A stretch of DNA of 64,000 bases from NCBI GenBank assembly GCA_903827375.1, contig CAIKHZ010000019.1, positions 1 through 64,000 on the forward strand. Direction: 5' to 3'. The translations under genes were made by a program, and so were the position numbers. A model generated the notes under the pieces. The model made no database searches, had not been told where the DNA came from, and saw nothing but the letters and a program-made list of their open reading frames with translations. Of this stretch, positions 1 to 9,610 are shown one piece after another (within the stretch, counting starts at the first letter, position 1; every line of letters starts with the position of its first letter). This stretch comes from Akkermansiaceae bacterium (GTDB lineage Bacteria > Verrucomicrobiota > Verrucomicrobiia > Verrucomicrobiales > Akkermansiaceae).

Positions 1-166
1 ATCCAGACGGCATTTGGATCTCCTTGGGCATCGAGAGTTAGAGAACCCGAAATCGCTAATGAGCCGTTCCCTTTGTAAACCCCGGAATTCAGGGTCCCTA
101 CCAGAGCAAAGCCATCCGGATAGTTGGTGTCATAGGAGCGTTCAGCGGCGTCGTTATATGCTGTAA

Positions 167-535
167 TTAGATCTATGGGATGCCAGCAGTACAGGCTTGA
201 ATACCAACCTGAGCTTGGATTACGCGTTCAATATGTTAAACGTGCACAATGACATCCCAGTGGCCTACACGATCACCATGCAGACATTCGGTGGGGGGAT
301 ATCCATCCAAACCGTCAACACCGGTACTAATTTTATTGGAGATCTAGCATTTCCGTTCAGCGGATTCTCTAGTGGAGCGGACCTAACGGACATTGATAGG
401 ATCGCCCTGACGATTGATGGAGGCCGATCGGTCGATGTGAGCATGGATGCATTGATCACGGTTCCAGAAACAGGAAGTGCCATGCTGGCTGTGCTCGGTT
501 GCATCGGTTTGTTGGCCCGGCGCAGGCGCATCTAA
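167..535 (+). CDS. C-terminal part of a PEP-CTERM sorting-signal protein (5' end unclear, in-frame stop at 164)
   Basis: C-terminus ...VPETGSAMLAVLGCIGLLARRRRI: PEP-like motif, hydrophobic helix, Arg cluster. Frame is open from 167; TTG possible start at 197. Confidence 0.6.
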   Translation, partial: LDLWDASSTGLNTNLSLDYAFNMLNVHNDIPVAYTITMQTFGGGISIQTVNTGTNFIGDLAFPFSGFSSGADLTDIDRIALTIDGGRSVDVSMDALITVPETGSAMLAVLGCIGLLARRRRI

Positions 536-606
536 CATCCGGTGTCTTGCGCTTAACGACGTCGATTTAGAGAGGCACCCGATGGTCGCCAACCCAGCAA
601 ACAACC

Positions 607-2031
607 ATGGCATTTTCACCAAACAAAACAAAGCTTGTGTGTACCATTGGGCCTGCATCTGACTCGCCCGAAATGATGCGAGAGATGCTTGATGCAGGAA
701 TGAATATAGCCCGTCTCAATTACGCCCATGGCGAATTCTCCAAGCACAAATCGGTGATTGCAGACCTGCGTCGAGCCGCACTGGCGGCGGGCAAACTTCT
801 GACAATCATGGCTGATCTTCCGGGTCCAAAAATCCGGGTAGGTCGGGTGGAGGGAGATATGGTAACATTGAAAAAGGGCGATTCCTTCACCCTGACAACA
901 GACGAGATAATCGGCGATGCGCAGCGGGTGAGCGTGAATTTTCTGCGACTGCCAGCAGTGGTCAAACCGGGTGATATTCTCTATCTCAGCGATGGGAACA
1001 TTCTAGTGGAGGTGGTGAATGTGGCGGGAAGTGATGTCACTTCCCGAGTGGTGGTCGGGGGTGGACTGGGATCGAATAAGGGTCTGAATCTACCCGGTAT
1101 TGATTTGGGAGTATGCGCCTTTACCGCACGTGACCATGCATGCTTGGCATCAGCATTGGAAAACGGTGTGGATGCCATCAGCCAGTCCTTCGTTGAAACT
1201 GCGTCCGACGTGAATGGGGTCCGGAACGCGGCGCTTCAGCTAGGGTTTCGCCCGTTCATCATTGCCAAGATCGAACGTGCTGGCGCTCTAGACAACATCG
1301 ATGAAATCCTGTTGTCCTGCGATGGGATCATGATTGCACGTGGTGATCTTGGCGTCGAGATTCCTATGGAACGAATTGCTGTGGTTCAAAAGCAGTTGAC
1401 CCGTAAGGCCAACTTGATGGGAAAGCCGGTAATTACCGCGACGCAGATGCTAGAATCCATGGTGGACCATCCACGTCCGACGCGTGCAGAAGCCACCGAT
1501 GTGGCCAATGCCATACTAGACGGCACCGACTGCGTGATGCTCTCCGAGGAATCCGCGACTGGGAGATATCCAACCGAGGCGGTCGAGACGCTTGCCAAAA
1601 TTGCCACGGCAACCGAGCCATCTCGCGTTCACAGCCGGATGCGTGAAGTTTTTGCCAACTATGACAGGGTTCACGAGGTCCCGTTGGAGAAGCTCATGTC
1701 GCACAACATTCAGCAAACCGTGGACCACCTGAATCCAGTTGCTGTGATCGTCTCCACCGTTACCGGGAACGAGGCACGACTGATCTCTCGTTTCAAGATG
1801 CCGGTGTGGGTTACTGCTGTGAGCCGGAACCAGGCGACGTGCCAGGGCCTACAGTTTTCCTATGGGGTGCAACCGGTCCATGTGATGACGCTGCCTGAAG
1901 ATTGGAATTCCTTCACCAGATCTTGGGTACAGCTCCACGGTCTGCCAGGCGGGTTGGCTGTGATCACGGAAGGTCCCTCCTCCGATCGCCCAAACGCGAA
2001 TTATCGACTGGATGTCATTGCTCTAACATGA
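607..2031 (+). CDS. pyk: Pyruvate kinase
   Basis: KLVCTIGPASDSPEMMREMLDAGMNIARLNYAHG, IAKIERAGALDNIDEIL, GIMIARGDLGVEIP, GKPVITATQMLESMVDHPRPTRAEATDVANAILDGTDCVMLSEESATGRYP. Confidence 0.96.
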   Translation: MAFSPNKTKLVCTIGPASDSPEMMREMLDAGMNIARLNYAHGEFSKHKSVIADLRRAALAAGKLLTIMADLPGPKIRVGRVEGDMVTLKKGDSFTLTTDEIIGDAQRVSVNFLRLPAVVKPGDILYLSDGNILVEVVNVAGSDVTSRVVVGGGLGSNKGLNLPGIDLGVCAFTARDHACLASALENGVDAISQSFVETASDVNGVRNAALQLGFRPFIIAKIERAGALDNIDEILLSCDGIMIARGDLGVEIPMERIAVVQKQLTRKANLMGKPVITATQMLESMVDHPRPTRAEATDVANAILDGTDCVMLSEESATGRYPTEAVETLAKIATATEPSRVHSRMREVFANYDRVHEVPLEKLMSHNIQQTVDHLNPVAVIVSTVTGNEARLISRFKMPVWVTAVSRNQATCQGLQFSYGVQPVHVMTLPEDWNSFTRSWVQLHGLPGGLAVITEGPSSDRPNANYRLDVIALT

Positions 2032-2069
2032 GCCTGACGTCCCGACCGACATTTAGAACAATCATCACC

Positions 2070-3734
2070 ATGGATACAAAAATTACGGTTGCCGGATACT
2101 TGTTGAGCCGTCTGAAACAGCTAGGAGTGGACCATCTCTTCGGTGTTCCAGGAGATTTTGTTTTGGGATTTCTCAATGAGGTCATGACCAGCGACCTGAA
2201 GTATGTTGGTACCTGCAACGAACTCAACGCTGCTTATGCCGCCGATGGCTATGCCCGTGTTCGGGGCTTCGGAGCGTTCGCTACAACCTATGGTGTCGGC
2301 GAACTGAGCGCGATCAATGGTGTGGCTGGTGCCTTCGCGGAGAGGGTGCCAGTAGTTGCCATCACGGGATCGCCAGCGACTACCCATTTTCTTACGCGGC
2401 CATTGTTTCACCACACTTTGGGCGATTATCAGATTCCCTTGAAAATGTATGAGAAGATCACGGTCGCGTCAACCCAGCTAATGTCGGGGGATACAGCCCC
2501 GGCAGAAATCGACCGCGTGCTGACTGCATGCCTATCCCGCCAGCAACCGGTCTATATCAGCATCCCCTCGGACGTAGTGACGATGAAATGTCACCGACCG
2601 GACCCCTTCGTCTTCCCCACACCAGTCGCCAGTGACCCTCAGGCACTCGCGGAATCCCTCAATGAAGCTCTCGAATTACTGGAACACTCGCGCCTACCCG
2701 TGGTGATCGGCGACGTTGAATTGATCCGATTTAAATTGCAGCGGGAATTCGAGATGTTTCTTGCCCGGACCGGTATCCCATATGTCACCATGATGTTAGG
2801 GAAGACAGTCCTTTCAGAGCATCACCCGTTGTTTCTTGGCCTGTTTGAGGGAGATAGAAGTCGAGATTATGTGCGTGACCGCATCGAGTCCGCCGATTGT
2901 GTTTTGCAACTTGGGGCCTTGTTAACCGATTTTAATACCGGTGGCTTTACCACTCACCTCGATGACGCCAAGACGATAAGCGCCAACATTAGGTCCGTGA
3001 AGATTAAGCACCACTATTACGATAATGTTTATCTTGGGGATTTCATACTCGGGCTGACAGGTAGGCTGGCAAGACGAGATCCGGCAACTCTGAGGATCGA
3101 ATGTGCGGCCGATGGTTGCGTTCACCGGCACACCGAGCCCTATCTTGAAGTCCTGACAACTCCCCTGACTATCAAGCGCTTTTTCGACCGAATGAGTCAT
3201 TTCATTAGGGCTGATTCGATCGTCATCGCGGAAACAGGGGTCTCCCTGTTCAGTGCCGCGGAAATGCTTATGCCGGAAGGAGCGTCCTTCATTGGGCAGA
3301 CATTTTACGGATCGATAGGTTATACGATTGGCGCAACCCTAGGTGCAAACATGGCGGCAAAGGACCGTCAAGTCGTATTGTTTATCGGGGATGGATCATT
3401 CCAGGTCACCTGCCAGGATCTATCGACGATGATCCGCAACCGACTCAAGCCTATCATTTTTCTTATTAATAATGACGGATATACGATAGAACGTGCGATC
3501 GTGGATCACCCGTACAACGACATTCAGCCGTGGAACTATCACAAACTTGTGGAGGTTTTCGGCGGTGGACTAGCCTTTGATGTCCGCACAGAAGGCGAAC
3601 TCGAGGATGCGCTGCTTCAGGCTACCACGGCGGATGAGCTTGTGTTTATTGAAATTCATACAGGGCGACTGGATTGTCCGGAAGCACTGCGCAGCGCCGG
3701 TCGGGCGATGGCGAAGACCAATCACCTCGGCTAG
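2070..3734 (+). CDS. TPP-dependent 2-keto acid decarboxylase (pyruvate/indolepyruvate decarboxylase family)
   Basis: ATG at 2070 in the 1902 ORF frame; N-terminal HLFGVPGDFVLGFLNE, CNELNAAYAADGYAR, HHTLGD, TPP motif GDGSFQVTCQDLSTMIRN, NNDGYTIERAIVDHPYNDIQPWNY. Confidence 0.9.
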   Translation: MDTKITVAGYLLSRLKQLGVDHLFGVPGDFVLGFLNEVMTSDLKYVGTCNELNAAYAADGYARVRGFGAFATTYGVGELSAINGVAGAFAERVPVVAITGSPATTHFLTRPLFHHTLGDYQIPLKMYEKITVASTQLMSGDTAPAEIDRVLTACLSRQQPVYISIPSDVVTMKCHRPDPFVFPTPVASDPQALAESLNEALELLEHSRLPVVIGDVELIRFKLQREFEMFLARTGIPYVTMMLGKTVLSEHHPLFLGLFEGDRSRDYVRDRIESADCVLQLGALLTDFNTGGFTTHLDDAKTISANIRSVKIKHHYYDNVYLGDFILGLTGRLARRDPATLRIECAADGCVHRHTEPYLEVLTTPLTIKRFFDRMSHFIRADSIVIAETGVSLFSAAEMLMPEGASFIGQTFYGSIGYTIGATLGANMAAKDRQVVLFIGDGSFQVTCQDLSTMIRNRLKPIIFLINNDGYTIERAIVDHPYNDIQPWNYHKLVEVFGGGLAFDVRTEGELEDALLQATTADELVFIEIHTGRLDCPEALRSAGRAMAKTNHLG

Positions 3735-3788
3735 GGGCTTGCCTCACTCGTTGTGGGACAGAGATGGAAATTGAATGGAAATACTATC

Positions 3789-4820
3789 ATGAAACCAAAA
3801 ATGAAGGCGGCGATGGTGCTGCGGTTTGGAGAGCCATTGGAGTTTCGGGAATGTGAAATCCCTGCTCCGGGTCCGGGCCAAATCCTAGTCAAGACAGAAG
3901 CCTGCGGCGTATGTCATACTGATGTTCACGCGGCAAAAGGTGATTGGCCAATGAAGCCTGCCCTCCCATTCATCCCCGGCCATGAGGGCATCGGGGTGGT
4001 TGTAGCCATGGGTCGAGAGGTAACTGCGGTGAAGGAGGGCGACCGGGTCGGGGTGCCTTGGCTCTACTCGGCGTGCGGCCATTGCGAGCATTGCCTCTCA
4101 GCTTGGGAAGCGGTGTGCGCCGAGGCGGAATTTGGCGGCTATACTAGAAACGGAGGCTTTGCGGAGTATATTCTGGCTGACCCGGGTTACGTCGCCCACA
4201 TACCTTCGGGACTAACATCCACGGATGCGGCCCCTATCATCTGTGCCGGAATCACTACCTACAAAGGTCTCAAGGAAACAAGAGCGAAGCCTGGCCAATG
4301 GGTTGCCATCTCCGGCGTCGGGGGACTGGGGCATCTGGCGATCCAGTATGCCAAGGCCATGGGTCTGCTTGTTTGCGCGATTGATGTTGATGGCGGCAAG
4401 CTCACACATGCCAAACGTCTTGGCGCCGATCTAGTCATTAATGCTTTGGAGGCTGACCCGGTCTCGGCGGTGAGAGACGGGACCGCAGGCGGTGCGCATG
4501 GCGTGGTGGTTACGGCCCCTTCGCTGAGCGCATTCAAACAAGGCGTTGGCATGACACGCAAGCGAGGAACCTGCGTGCTCATCGGGCTGCCGCCCGGAGA
4601 ATTTCCGACTCCGCTCTTTGATGTGGTTGCAAACTGCATCACCATTCGTGGATCGTTTGTCGGCTCGCGCCAAGATATGGCGGAGGCTCTGGCGTTTGCC
4701 GCCGAAGGCAAGGTTAAGGCTGATATTGAATTGCAACCTCTCTCTGCAATCAACCAGGTTCTCGAGCGCCTTGAGCATGGCAAGGTGGCGTCACGTGTCG
4801 TTCTTGACTTTGCTAGATAG
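3789..4820 (+). CDS. Zinc-dependent alcohol dehydrogenase (AdhP/AdhA-like)
   Basis: CGVCHTDVHAAKGDWP, GHEGIGVVVAMG, structural Zn Cys cluster CGHCEHCLSAWEAVC, GVGGLGHLAIQYAKAMG. Confidence 0.93.
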   Translation: MKPKMKAAMVLRFGEPLEFRECEIPAPGPGQILVKTEACGVCHTDVHAAKGDWPMKPALPFIPGHEGIGVVVAMGREVTAVKEGDRVGVPWLYSACGHCEHCLSAWEAVCAEAEFGGYTRNGGFAEYILADPGYVAHIPSGLTSTDAAPIICAGITTYKGLKETRAKPGQWVAISGVGGLGHLAIQYAKAMGLLVCAIDVDGGKLTHAKRLGADLVINALEADPVSAVRDGTAGGAHGVVVTAPSLSAFKQGVGMTRKRGTCVLIGLPPGEFPTPLFDVVANCITIRGSFVGSRQDMAEALAFAAEGKVKADIELQPLSAINQVLERLEHGKVASRVVLDFAR

Positions 4821-5028
4821 ACCTAGGTTTCACCATCAATAGCAAAATCCCACCGACCAGCGAGAGTGCTCCAACGACGGGCGGGATGAAGTGGCTCTGG
4901 GTGGTTTCAACTCTCAGGCCAAGGAACTCAATGGGCTCACCGGGGGTGGTGAAGGTGATGCCCGAATAGGCGAGGATTACGATGCCTAAGGTGATGAGTA
5001 TCGCGGCAATCATATCTTTTGTTTTCAT
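4813..5028 (-). CDS. Small two-TM membrane protein, DUF3185-like
   Basis: MKTKDMIAAILITLGIVILAYSGITFTTPGEPIEFLGLRVETTQSHFIPPVVGALSLVGGILLLMV. Confidence 0.65.
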   Translation of the reverse strand: MKTKDMIAAILITLGIVILAYSGITFTTPGEPIEFLGLRVETTQSHFIPPVVGALSLVGGILLLMVKPRSI

Positions 5029-5094
5029 GGTGGATCAGGGGTAAGTGAAGGCTGCTTCTATCACTGGTGCCAACATGCACTGTGAATGCGTCTG

Positions 5095-5120
5095 CCGCAA
5101 TGGGGTGGATCCCTACTCCG
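5095..5120 (+). promoter_or_regulatory. Repeated promoter-like motif, copy 1
   Basis: CCGCAATGGGGTGGATCCCTACTCCG; three related copies at 5171-5193(-), 5619-5644(-), 15887-15912(+). Confidence 0.4.
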
Positions 5121-5170
5121 TCACAGGATCGCCAAAAGTGATTGTATGGGACTTTCACATATCACGGCAT

Positions 5171-5193
5171 CGAGTAGGGATAGTACCCATAGG
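5171..5193 (-). promoter_or_regulatory. Repeated promoter-like motif, copy 2 (divergent)
   Basis: Minus strand CCTATGGGTACTATCCCTACTCG; shares TATCCCTACTC core. Confidence 0.35.
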
Positions 5194-5291
5194 AAAAAAT
5201 CGGCCATGGGCGTAGGTTCGTTTTGTCAGACAATGGCGCGAACCCATTCGGTGCCGCCGTGGCTGCTCATCTAACCAGGAAACACAATACC

Positions 5292-5498
5292 ATGACCAAA
5301 CTCGAAATCAAAGGCGACTGGAACATCACCAAGGGCAAGCTCAAACAAAAATGGGCCAAGTTAACCGACGACGACCTCCAATACGTCGAAGGCAAGAGCG
5401 AGGAAATGCTAGGCCGCATTCAGAAGCGCACTGGCGAAAGCCGTGAAGCGGTCGAAAAGGCGGTCAAGGAAGCATGCACTTCCTGCGGCTGCAAATAA
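5292..5498 (+). CDS. CsbD family stress-response protein
   Basis: MTKLEIKGDWNITKGKLKQKWAKLTDDDLQYVEGKSEEMLGRIQKRTGESREAVEKAV. Confidence 0.9.
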   Translation: MTKLEIKGDWNITKGKLKQKWAKLTDDDLQYVEGKSEEMLGRIQKRTGESREAVEKAVKEACTSCGCK

Positions 5499-5518
5499 GC
5501 CTCAGGCGTTTAATTAGA

Positions 5519-5552
5519 CAGGCTCCGGGTATTTTTCCAGGAGCCTGTTTTG
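5519..5552 (+). terminator. Rho-independent terminator after the CsbD gene
   Basis: CAGGCTCC - 13-nt loop - GGAGCCTG perfect 8-bp stem followed by TTTT. Confidence 0.8.
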
Positions 5553-5618
5553 CATTCCTGCTATTCTCATTGCCGAATTGAGAAACATCCCCATGGAGAC
5601 ACGTGCCCAGTCAGCCAT

Positions 5619-5644
5619 CGTAGGAGGGTTTCACCCCATAGCGG
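5619..5644 (-). promoter_or_regulatory. Repeated promoter-like motif, copy 3
   Basis: Minus strand CCGCTATGGGGTGAAACCCTCCTACG. Confidence 0.35.
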
Positions 5645-5842
5645 TTGACGCCAGCACAGGCTACAAATTCACCACCAACCGCCATGTCCCAGTCACCAAC
5701 CACGCTCGACAAAGTCGGCCTCGCTTTGCCAACCGCGCCGGAACAACCCGTTGCCGTGCGGTTATTGCGAATCTACAGTCATTCCCGACTGCTGTTCTGG
5801 TGGCGGGCGTGGGCGGTCGGCTATGGGATGGCTACGTGAGAC

Positions 5843-7330
5843 ATGCGTGCCGCCAAACCACTACCCAAACGCGAGAGTGATGCGCTTTCGCGTGTCCGAG
5901 CTCTTGCGAACCAAGCCTTCTCGCGAGCGGCAGGGGCAGCGTTGATTTCCGGCAACCACATCCGTCTGCTCAAAGACGCTCGGGAAAACTATCCGGCGTG
6001 GCTAGATGCCATTCGCTCGGCCAAGCAGCACATCTATTTCGAGAGCTACATCATTCACGAAGACGATACCGGCCGGATGTTCGCCGATGCACTTGTAGCC
6101 AAAGCGAAAGAGGGCGTGCGGGTGCGTCTGATCTACGACTGGTTGGGTGGTTGTGGGACGGCATCGCGTGCATTTTGGAGCCGTCTTCGTGCGGGGGGTG
6201 TTGACGTGCGTTGCTATAACCCGGCGCGTTGGGACTCACCTTTGGGATGGCTCAGTCGCGACCATCGCAAGACCCTTTGCGTGGATGGCAGTATTGGCTT
6301 TGTCAGTGGCTTGTGTGTCGGGCGGATGTGGGTTGGTGAACCAGAAAGGAAGATTGAGCCATGGCGTGACACGGGCGTCGAGGTGCGGGGACCTTCCGTG
6401 GCCGCACTTGAGCAGGCGTTCGCAACGGTTTGGGCGATGATCGGGGAGCCGATACAGGAGAACGAGCTAACCAGTCTGGGCGCAATCGCTCGGCCCGGTG
6501 AGGCAGCACTTCGTGTTGTGTCCAGCATTCCGGCCACGGGAGGAATGTTTCGAGTCGATCAACTCATCGCGGCACTTGCGGAAAATCGTCTCTGGCTGAC
6601 TGATGCCTACTACGCAGGCATGACCAGCTACGTGCAAGCTCTGAGGTCGGCAGCTAAAGACGGCGTTGATGTGCGTCTCCTCGTGCCGAACGCAACGGAT
6701 GTGGTGCTGCTCAAGCGATTGTCCCGCGCGGGTTATCGCACACTTTTGGAAGCTGGCGTGCGCATCTTCGAGTGGAACGGAACGATGTTGCACGCCAAGA
6801 CGGCGGTCGCTGATGGACGCTGGGCTCGAGTCGGTTCGACGAATCTCAACATTGCCAGTTGGTTCGGCAACTGCGAGATGGATGTGGTCGTCGAAGACGA
6901 ACCTTTTGCGCGCTCGATGGAAGCGATGTTCCTTGATGACCTGAAGAATGCCACTGAGATCGTATTGGACGCGAACCAGAAGCTGCGCGCGCCGAATCAG
7001 CCTCGCCATCGCCACCCGGCGCTGAGCAGTGGCGGCGGAAGTTCCGGGCGCGCTGCGGCCGGAGTGGTCCGCATCGCCAATGTCGTCGGCGCGGCATTTA
7101 CCAACCGGCGCGTGATCGAACCCGTCGAAGCCCGAATCACGGTTGGGGTTGGCGTATTGCTGATGTCACTGGCGATTGTCTTCGGGCTCTTCCCGCAGTT
7201 CATTGCCTATCCACTAGTCCTGCTGTTTGCCTGGATCGCCAGTGCGTTGCTTTACCAAGGCTGGAAGCTACACCGCGGCAGGGTCAAGCCAAAAGCCCAA
7301 GCGGATGTCGCTTCGCCAGACGACACATGA
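5843..7330 (+). CDS. Phospholipase D / cardiolipin synthase-like protein with C-terminal TM region
   Basis: Two PLD HxK motifs: HRKTLCVDGSIGFVSG and MLHAKTAVADGRWARVGSTNLNIASW; C-terminal hydrophobic segments. Confidence 0.88.
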   Translation: MRAAKPLPKRESDALSRVRALANQAFSRAAGAALISGNHIRLLKDARENYPAWLDAIRSAKQHIYFESYIIHEDDTGRMFADALVAKAKEGVRVRLIYDWLGGCGTASRAFWSRLRAGGVDVRCYNPARWDSPLGWLSRDHRKTLCVDGSIGFVSGLCVGRMWVGEPERKIEPWRDTGVEVRGPSVAALEQAFATVWAMIGEPIQENELTSLGAIARPGEAALRVVSSIPATGGMFRVDQLIAALAENRLWLTDAYYAGMTSYVQALRSAAKDGVDVRLLVPNATDVVLLKRLSRAGYRTLLEAGVRIFEWNGTMLHAKTAVADGRWARVGSTNLNIASWFGNCEMDVVVEDEPFARSMEAMFLDDLKNATEIVLDANQKLRAPNQPRHRHPALSSGGGSSGRAAAGVVRIANVVGAAFTNRRVIEPVEARITVGVGVLLMSLAIVFGLFPQFIAYPLVLLFAWIASALLYQGWKLHRGRVKPKAQADVASPDDT

Positions 7331-7438
7331 AACGTCTGCGGAGACGAGCCTGCGGTGGGCTTGATAGATGTGGTTCAGTTAAACACCCTATAGGCATGCC
7401 CCGCCAAATGGCTTAACTCACAGGCCTGCCATGTCGGG

Positions 7439-9517
7439 TTAAAACGCTGTGCCGATAGCGAAGTGGAAGGCACCGGTGGGGTCGCCGGGGCGTCGGGTCA
7501 GATTGAAGCCGTATTCGAGGCGCAACGGACCGATAGGCAGGTCTAGGCGCAGGCCGAGGCCGGCGGCGAGTTCGACGTCGGCGGCGAATATGTTAGAGTA
7601 TTTTTGGCTGAGGGTGCCGGCGTCAAGGAAGCCGACGAGTTTGACGGTGCCTGGGAGTTGGCGGATGAGTTCGAGGTTGGTCGTCCAATAGGCTTCGCCG
7701 CCGGTGGGATAGTTGGCAGAGCCGGCGCTGGGGCCTAGGTCGCGTTCGGGGAAGCTGCGGACGCTGCGTGCGCCGCCATTGAAATAGCGCAGGTCGATGG
7801 GAAACCCGCTGCCGTCGCCAGTGGGAATGAGCATGCCGCACTGGCCGCCGAAGTCGAGTTGATAGTCGGAGTTGAGTTGAATATACCAGCCGCCAAGCAG
7901 GCCGGCTTTGAAATAGCTGGTGGAGGTATTGCCGATAGCAGCACCGGATTCTATGGGCAACTCAAGATGCCACCCGGATTTGGGCAACACCGGGTTGTCG
8001 CGGTACTCGAGCGTCTGGGAGAGGCGCAATTGTGGGTGGCTGTAAACGGTTTCGCCCAAGTTGGCGGTCGGCAGACCGTGAGAGCTGGTGTTGACCACCG
8101 ACCACCCGGCGAGCAAGTCGATTTTGTAATGCTCACCGAATTTGCGGCCGACGCTGGCATCGATGCCGCTGGCAAACGAATCATAGCCGTCGGGGGCGGA
8201 AATGAGGGCATACACCCGGGAGCTGCCCGCGTAGTCCGAGCCCAATATCCAGGGGTCTGTGATGCGGGTTTCGCCCAACACCCCGCGGCCACCCAATTCT
8301 AGGCCTGCGCTGAAACCTAGCAATAGGCCGGATAGATTGCGATCGGCATAGGCGAAGCGGGCGATAGGTCCCTGATAGGACCCGGCACCAGCGGCTAGGG
8401 TGATTTCGCGGGCGTTGGCTTCCTCGAAGTGGAGGGTCGCATCGATGAGGTTTTCGCCGCGCGGGAGGGTTTCGACGCGGGCGGAGGCGAAGGCGCCGGT
8501 GGCGAGTAATTCGCGCAGGCGTTTGTTCATGGCGGCTTTGTCATACCAAGCGCCTTCGAGGTCACGCATACGGCGTTGGATGCGTTGCGGGTTGGTTCGT
8601 TGGAAGCCATCGGCGGCTAGGTGGCGGAGGCGCACACGGCTGCCGAGTTCGGCGGTGAATTCGGGGATAAAGTCCGGACTCGCGAGCGAGCGGCCCATGG
8701 CAATTTTGGCATCAGGGTAGCCACGGCTGAGGAAGGCTGCCTCCACGGCGCTGCGCATGGCGTTGAGATTGGCGGTGGTGGCAGGACGTCCGGTGAACTG
8801 AGCTGTGGCGGCGCGTGTTAGGTCCACGGCTGCGCTGGCGGTGCCGGCAACCTTGGCTGGCGCGATGTGATAGAGCGCTCCAGGTGTGATGCGGATGACG
8901 AAATCGCGGGTGCCTCCGGTGTGATCGGGCTCCGGATTTTCAATCAATGCCACGCCCTCCCAGAAACCTCGCGCCTGCAAATCCTGTTTGAGATAGCTCA
9001 GGCCGGTGGCAACGTCCTCTTCGCGGAACGGTGGGGAGTCATCGACAGCCAGATCCTTTTCCGCCGATCTGCGAAATAGGCGGGCTAGGCGGATGGCTTC
9101 CCGGTTCTCCACCCCTAACACGGTCACCTTGCCCAGCATCAGGCGCGATGTCGGGGCGACGGTTAGTATAATTTCGTTAGGGCTGGCGATCCTCCAACCG
9201 ACCTCGACGCCAGTGTAGCCGTCATGCAACATCACCTGCCGGAGCAGGAACGCGGCGTCATCGGCCCGCGAAGGCGAGGCAGGACTGCTGTGAATTTGAT
9301 AGAGCCTGCCTCCCATCAGGTCGAGCACCTGTTGCTCGGTTTTGTCGTGAAGTCCTTGGATGCGGATGCTGGTTTCCGCAGAAGCCGAAGGAAGACAGGA
9401 GACCGCTGCGCTCAAAGACAGAAGCCCGAAGACAAAAGACCGCTGCGCTAAAAGACAGGAGACCGCTTCGCTCCAAGACAGCAGAAGAGCCCTTGGGCAG
9501 TGCATCGCTCTTTTCAT
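7439..9517 (-). CDS. Outer membrane BamA/TamA-type (Omp85) assembly protein
   Basis: Likely start MKRAMHC at 9517 (upstream ORF extension looks spurious). POTRA-like N-terminal half, surface-antigen barrel (YADRNLSGLLLGFSAGLELGGRGVLGETRI, FNGGARSVRSFPERDLGP), terminal LRLDLPIGPLRLEYGFNLTRRPGDPTGAFHFAIGTAF. Confidence 0.85.
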   Translation of the reverse strand: MKRAMHCPRALLLSWSEAVSCLLAQRSFVFGLLSLSAAVSCLPSASAETSIRIQGLHDKTEQQVLDLMGGRLYQIHSSPASPSRADDAAFLLRQVMLHDGYTGVEVGWRIASPNEIILTVAPTSRLMLGKVTVLGVENREAIRLARLFRRSAEKDLAVDDSPPFREEDVATGLSYLKQDLQARGFWEGVALIENPEPDHTGGTRDFVIRITPGALYHIAPAKVAGTASAAVDLTRAATAQFTGRPATTANLNAMRSAVEAAFLSRGYPDAKIAMGRSLASPDFIPEFTAELGSRVRLRHLAADGFQRTNPQRIQRRMRDLEGAWYDKAAMNKRLRELLATGAFASARVETLPRGENLIDATLHFEEANAREITLAAGAGSYQGPIARFAYADRNLSGLLLGFSAGLELGGRGVLGETRITDPWILGSDYAGSSRVYALISAPDGYDSFASGIDASVGRKFGEHYKIDLLAGWSVVNTSSHGLPTANLGETVYSHPQLRLSQTLEYRDNPVLPKSGWHLELPIESGAAIGNTSTSYFKAGLLGGWYIQLNSDYQLDFGGQCGMLIPTGDGSGFPIDLRYFNGGARSVRSFPERDLGPSAGSANYPTGGEAYWTTNLELIRQLPGTVKLVGFLDAGTLSQKYSNIFAADVELAAGLGLRLDLPIGPLRLEYGFNLTRRPGDPTGAFHFAIGTAF

Positions 9518-9610
9518 TTCTGTCCCTCGTCTTTCATCTCCTGTCTCATCCTCTTCTGTCTGTTGTCTCATAGGTCTCCTGTCTTTCGTTACGGGCTTCT
9601 GTCTTTCTTC
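9391..9610. repeat. Degenerate AGACAGGAGACCGCTGCGCT repeats with an inverted counterpart
   Basis: Direct copies start at 9393, 9430 and 9453; GAAGACAGGAGACC (9391-9404) is inverted as GGTCTCCTGTCTT (9573-9585); several CTGTCTY words between 9541 and 9610. Confidence 0.7.
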
